From NCBI GenBank assembly GCA_003224135.1, contig QHYO01000390.1, positions 1 to 7,742 of the forward strand: a stretch of 7,742 bases of DNA. Direction: 5' to 3'. Of the stretch, positions 7,597-7,742 are shown one piece after another (position 1 is the first letter of the stretch; each line of letters starts with the position of its first letter). The position numbers were made by a program, and so were the translations under genes. The notes beneath the pieces were generated by a model, which was not told the origin of the DNA, made no database searches, and saw only the letters and a list, made by a program, of their open reading frames with translations. Source of the stretch: Acidobacteriota bacterium (GTDB lineage: Bacteria; Acidobacteriota; Terriglobia; Acidiferrales; UBA7541).

Positions 7597-7742
7597 TCAT
7601 GCGGAGTCACTCGCAAGGGTGGCGTCGAAGCGTTGACAGGGGAACGTGCGGGCCGGGTATTCAGCCGCGTAAGAAACTTCCTCCGGGACGCCGACGCTGT
7701 AAGGAGAAGCGGAAGGCCCCATCGGGTGCGCCGATATCGCGA
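7597..7742 (-). other. Unassigned open frame running off the right edge
   Basis: A minus-strand frame is open from the window edge to TGA at 7597-7599 (48 codons), with acceptable codon use. It reads, near the end, SPYSVGVPEEVSYAAEYPAR, then PCQRFDATLASDSA. I recognise no domain. It could be the C-terminus of a gene starting beyond the window or a non-coding stretch that happens to be open. The distance from its stop to the SYLF start (about 90 bases) is normal for two genes on the same strand. This sequence has the look of spurious intergenic ORFs often annotated in GC-rich genomes, so confidence is low. Confidence 0.25.

Overview
The window looks like a chromosomal segment of a free-living Gram-negative bacterium, most probably an acidobacterium. 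The main reason is the first gene, a large duplicated MacB/FtsX-type permease with no ATPase partner. That is the architecture of the ADOP family (acidobacterial duplicated orphan permeases). A SYLF-domain lipoprotein-like secreted protein and a YbhG/F/S/R-type exporter operon, both common in that phylum, fit the same picture. The assignment rests on gene style only; there is no rRNA or marker gene here.

Layout from left to right. Bases 1-2125 (+) hold the C-terminal seven-eighths or so of the ADOP permease, cut by the window edge. Bases 2126-2770 are a 645-base gap between convergent units. In its left half is a small gene with a near-perfect ribosome binding site (AGGAGG, start at 2248). 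Its reading frame stops at 2418, but a second open frame one base back (-1) continues smoothly to 2519. The two frames can be joined exactly at the heptamer GGGAAAG (2337-2343), the same sequence used for -1 frameshifting by the lambda G/GT tail genes. Joined, they give a 90-residue protein. This is either a frameshift-broken gene, a sequence error or programmed frameshifting. The right half of the gap (2520-2770) shows no gene.

Bases 2771-6677 (-) are a tight four-gene operon read leftwards: TetR-family repressor, HlyD-type membrane fusion protein, ABC-2 ATPase and ABC-2 permease. The spacings are 4 nt, 2 nt and an 8-nt overlap. Gene order matches E. coli cecR(ybiH)-ybhG-ybhF-ybhS-ybhR, but with one permease instead of two and a single-domain ATPase. 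The expected complex is a dimeric ATPase plus dimeric permease in the inner membrane, joined by the fusion protein to an outer-membrane channel encoded elsewhere. The TetR protein probably represses the operon by binding ATGAC-N5-GTCAT, which overlaps the predicted -10 box just upstream of tetR. The substrate is unknown.

Bases 6795-7505 (-) encode a secreted SYLF/Ysc84-domain protein with its own strong ribosome binding site. A hairpin with a C(UUCG)G tetraloop just past its stop codon probably terminates it and insulates it from the exporter operon. The last 237 bases hold its leader, with a GC-rich hairpin next to the ribosome binding site, and a minus-strand open frame that runs off the window edge and that I cannot assign.

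The exporter operon and the SYLF gene are ordinary for the phylum. The items most worth following up are the frameshifted small gene, the mirrored repeats in the coiled-coil hairpin of the fusion protein, and the operator/promoter overlap.
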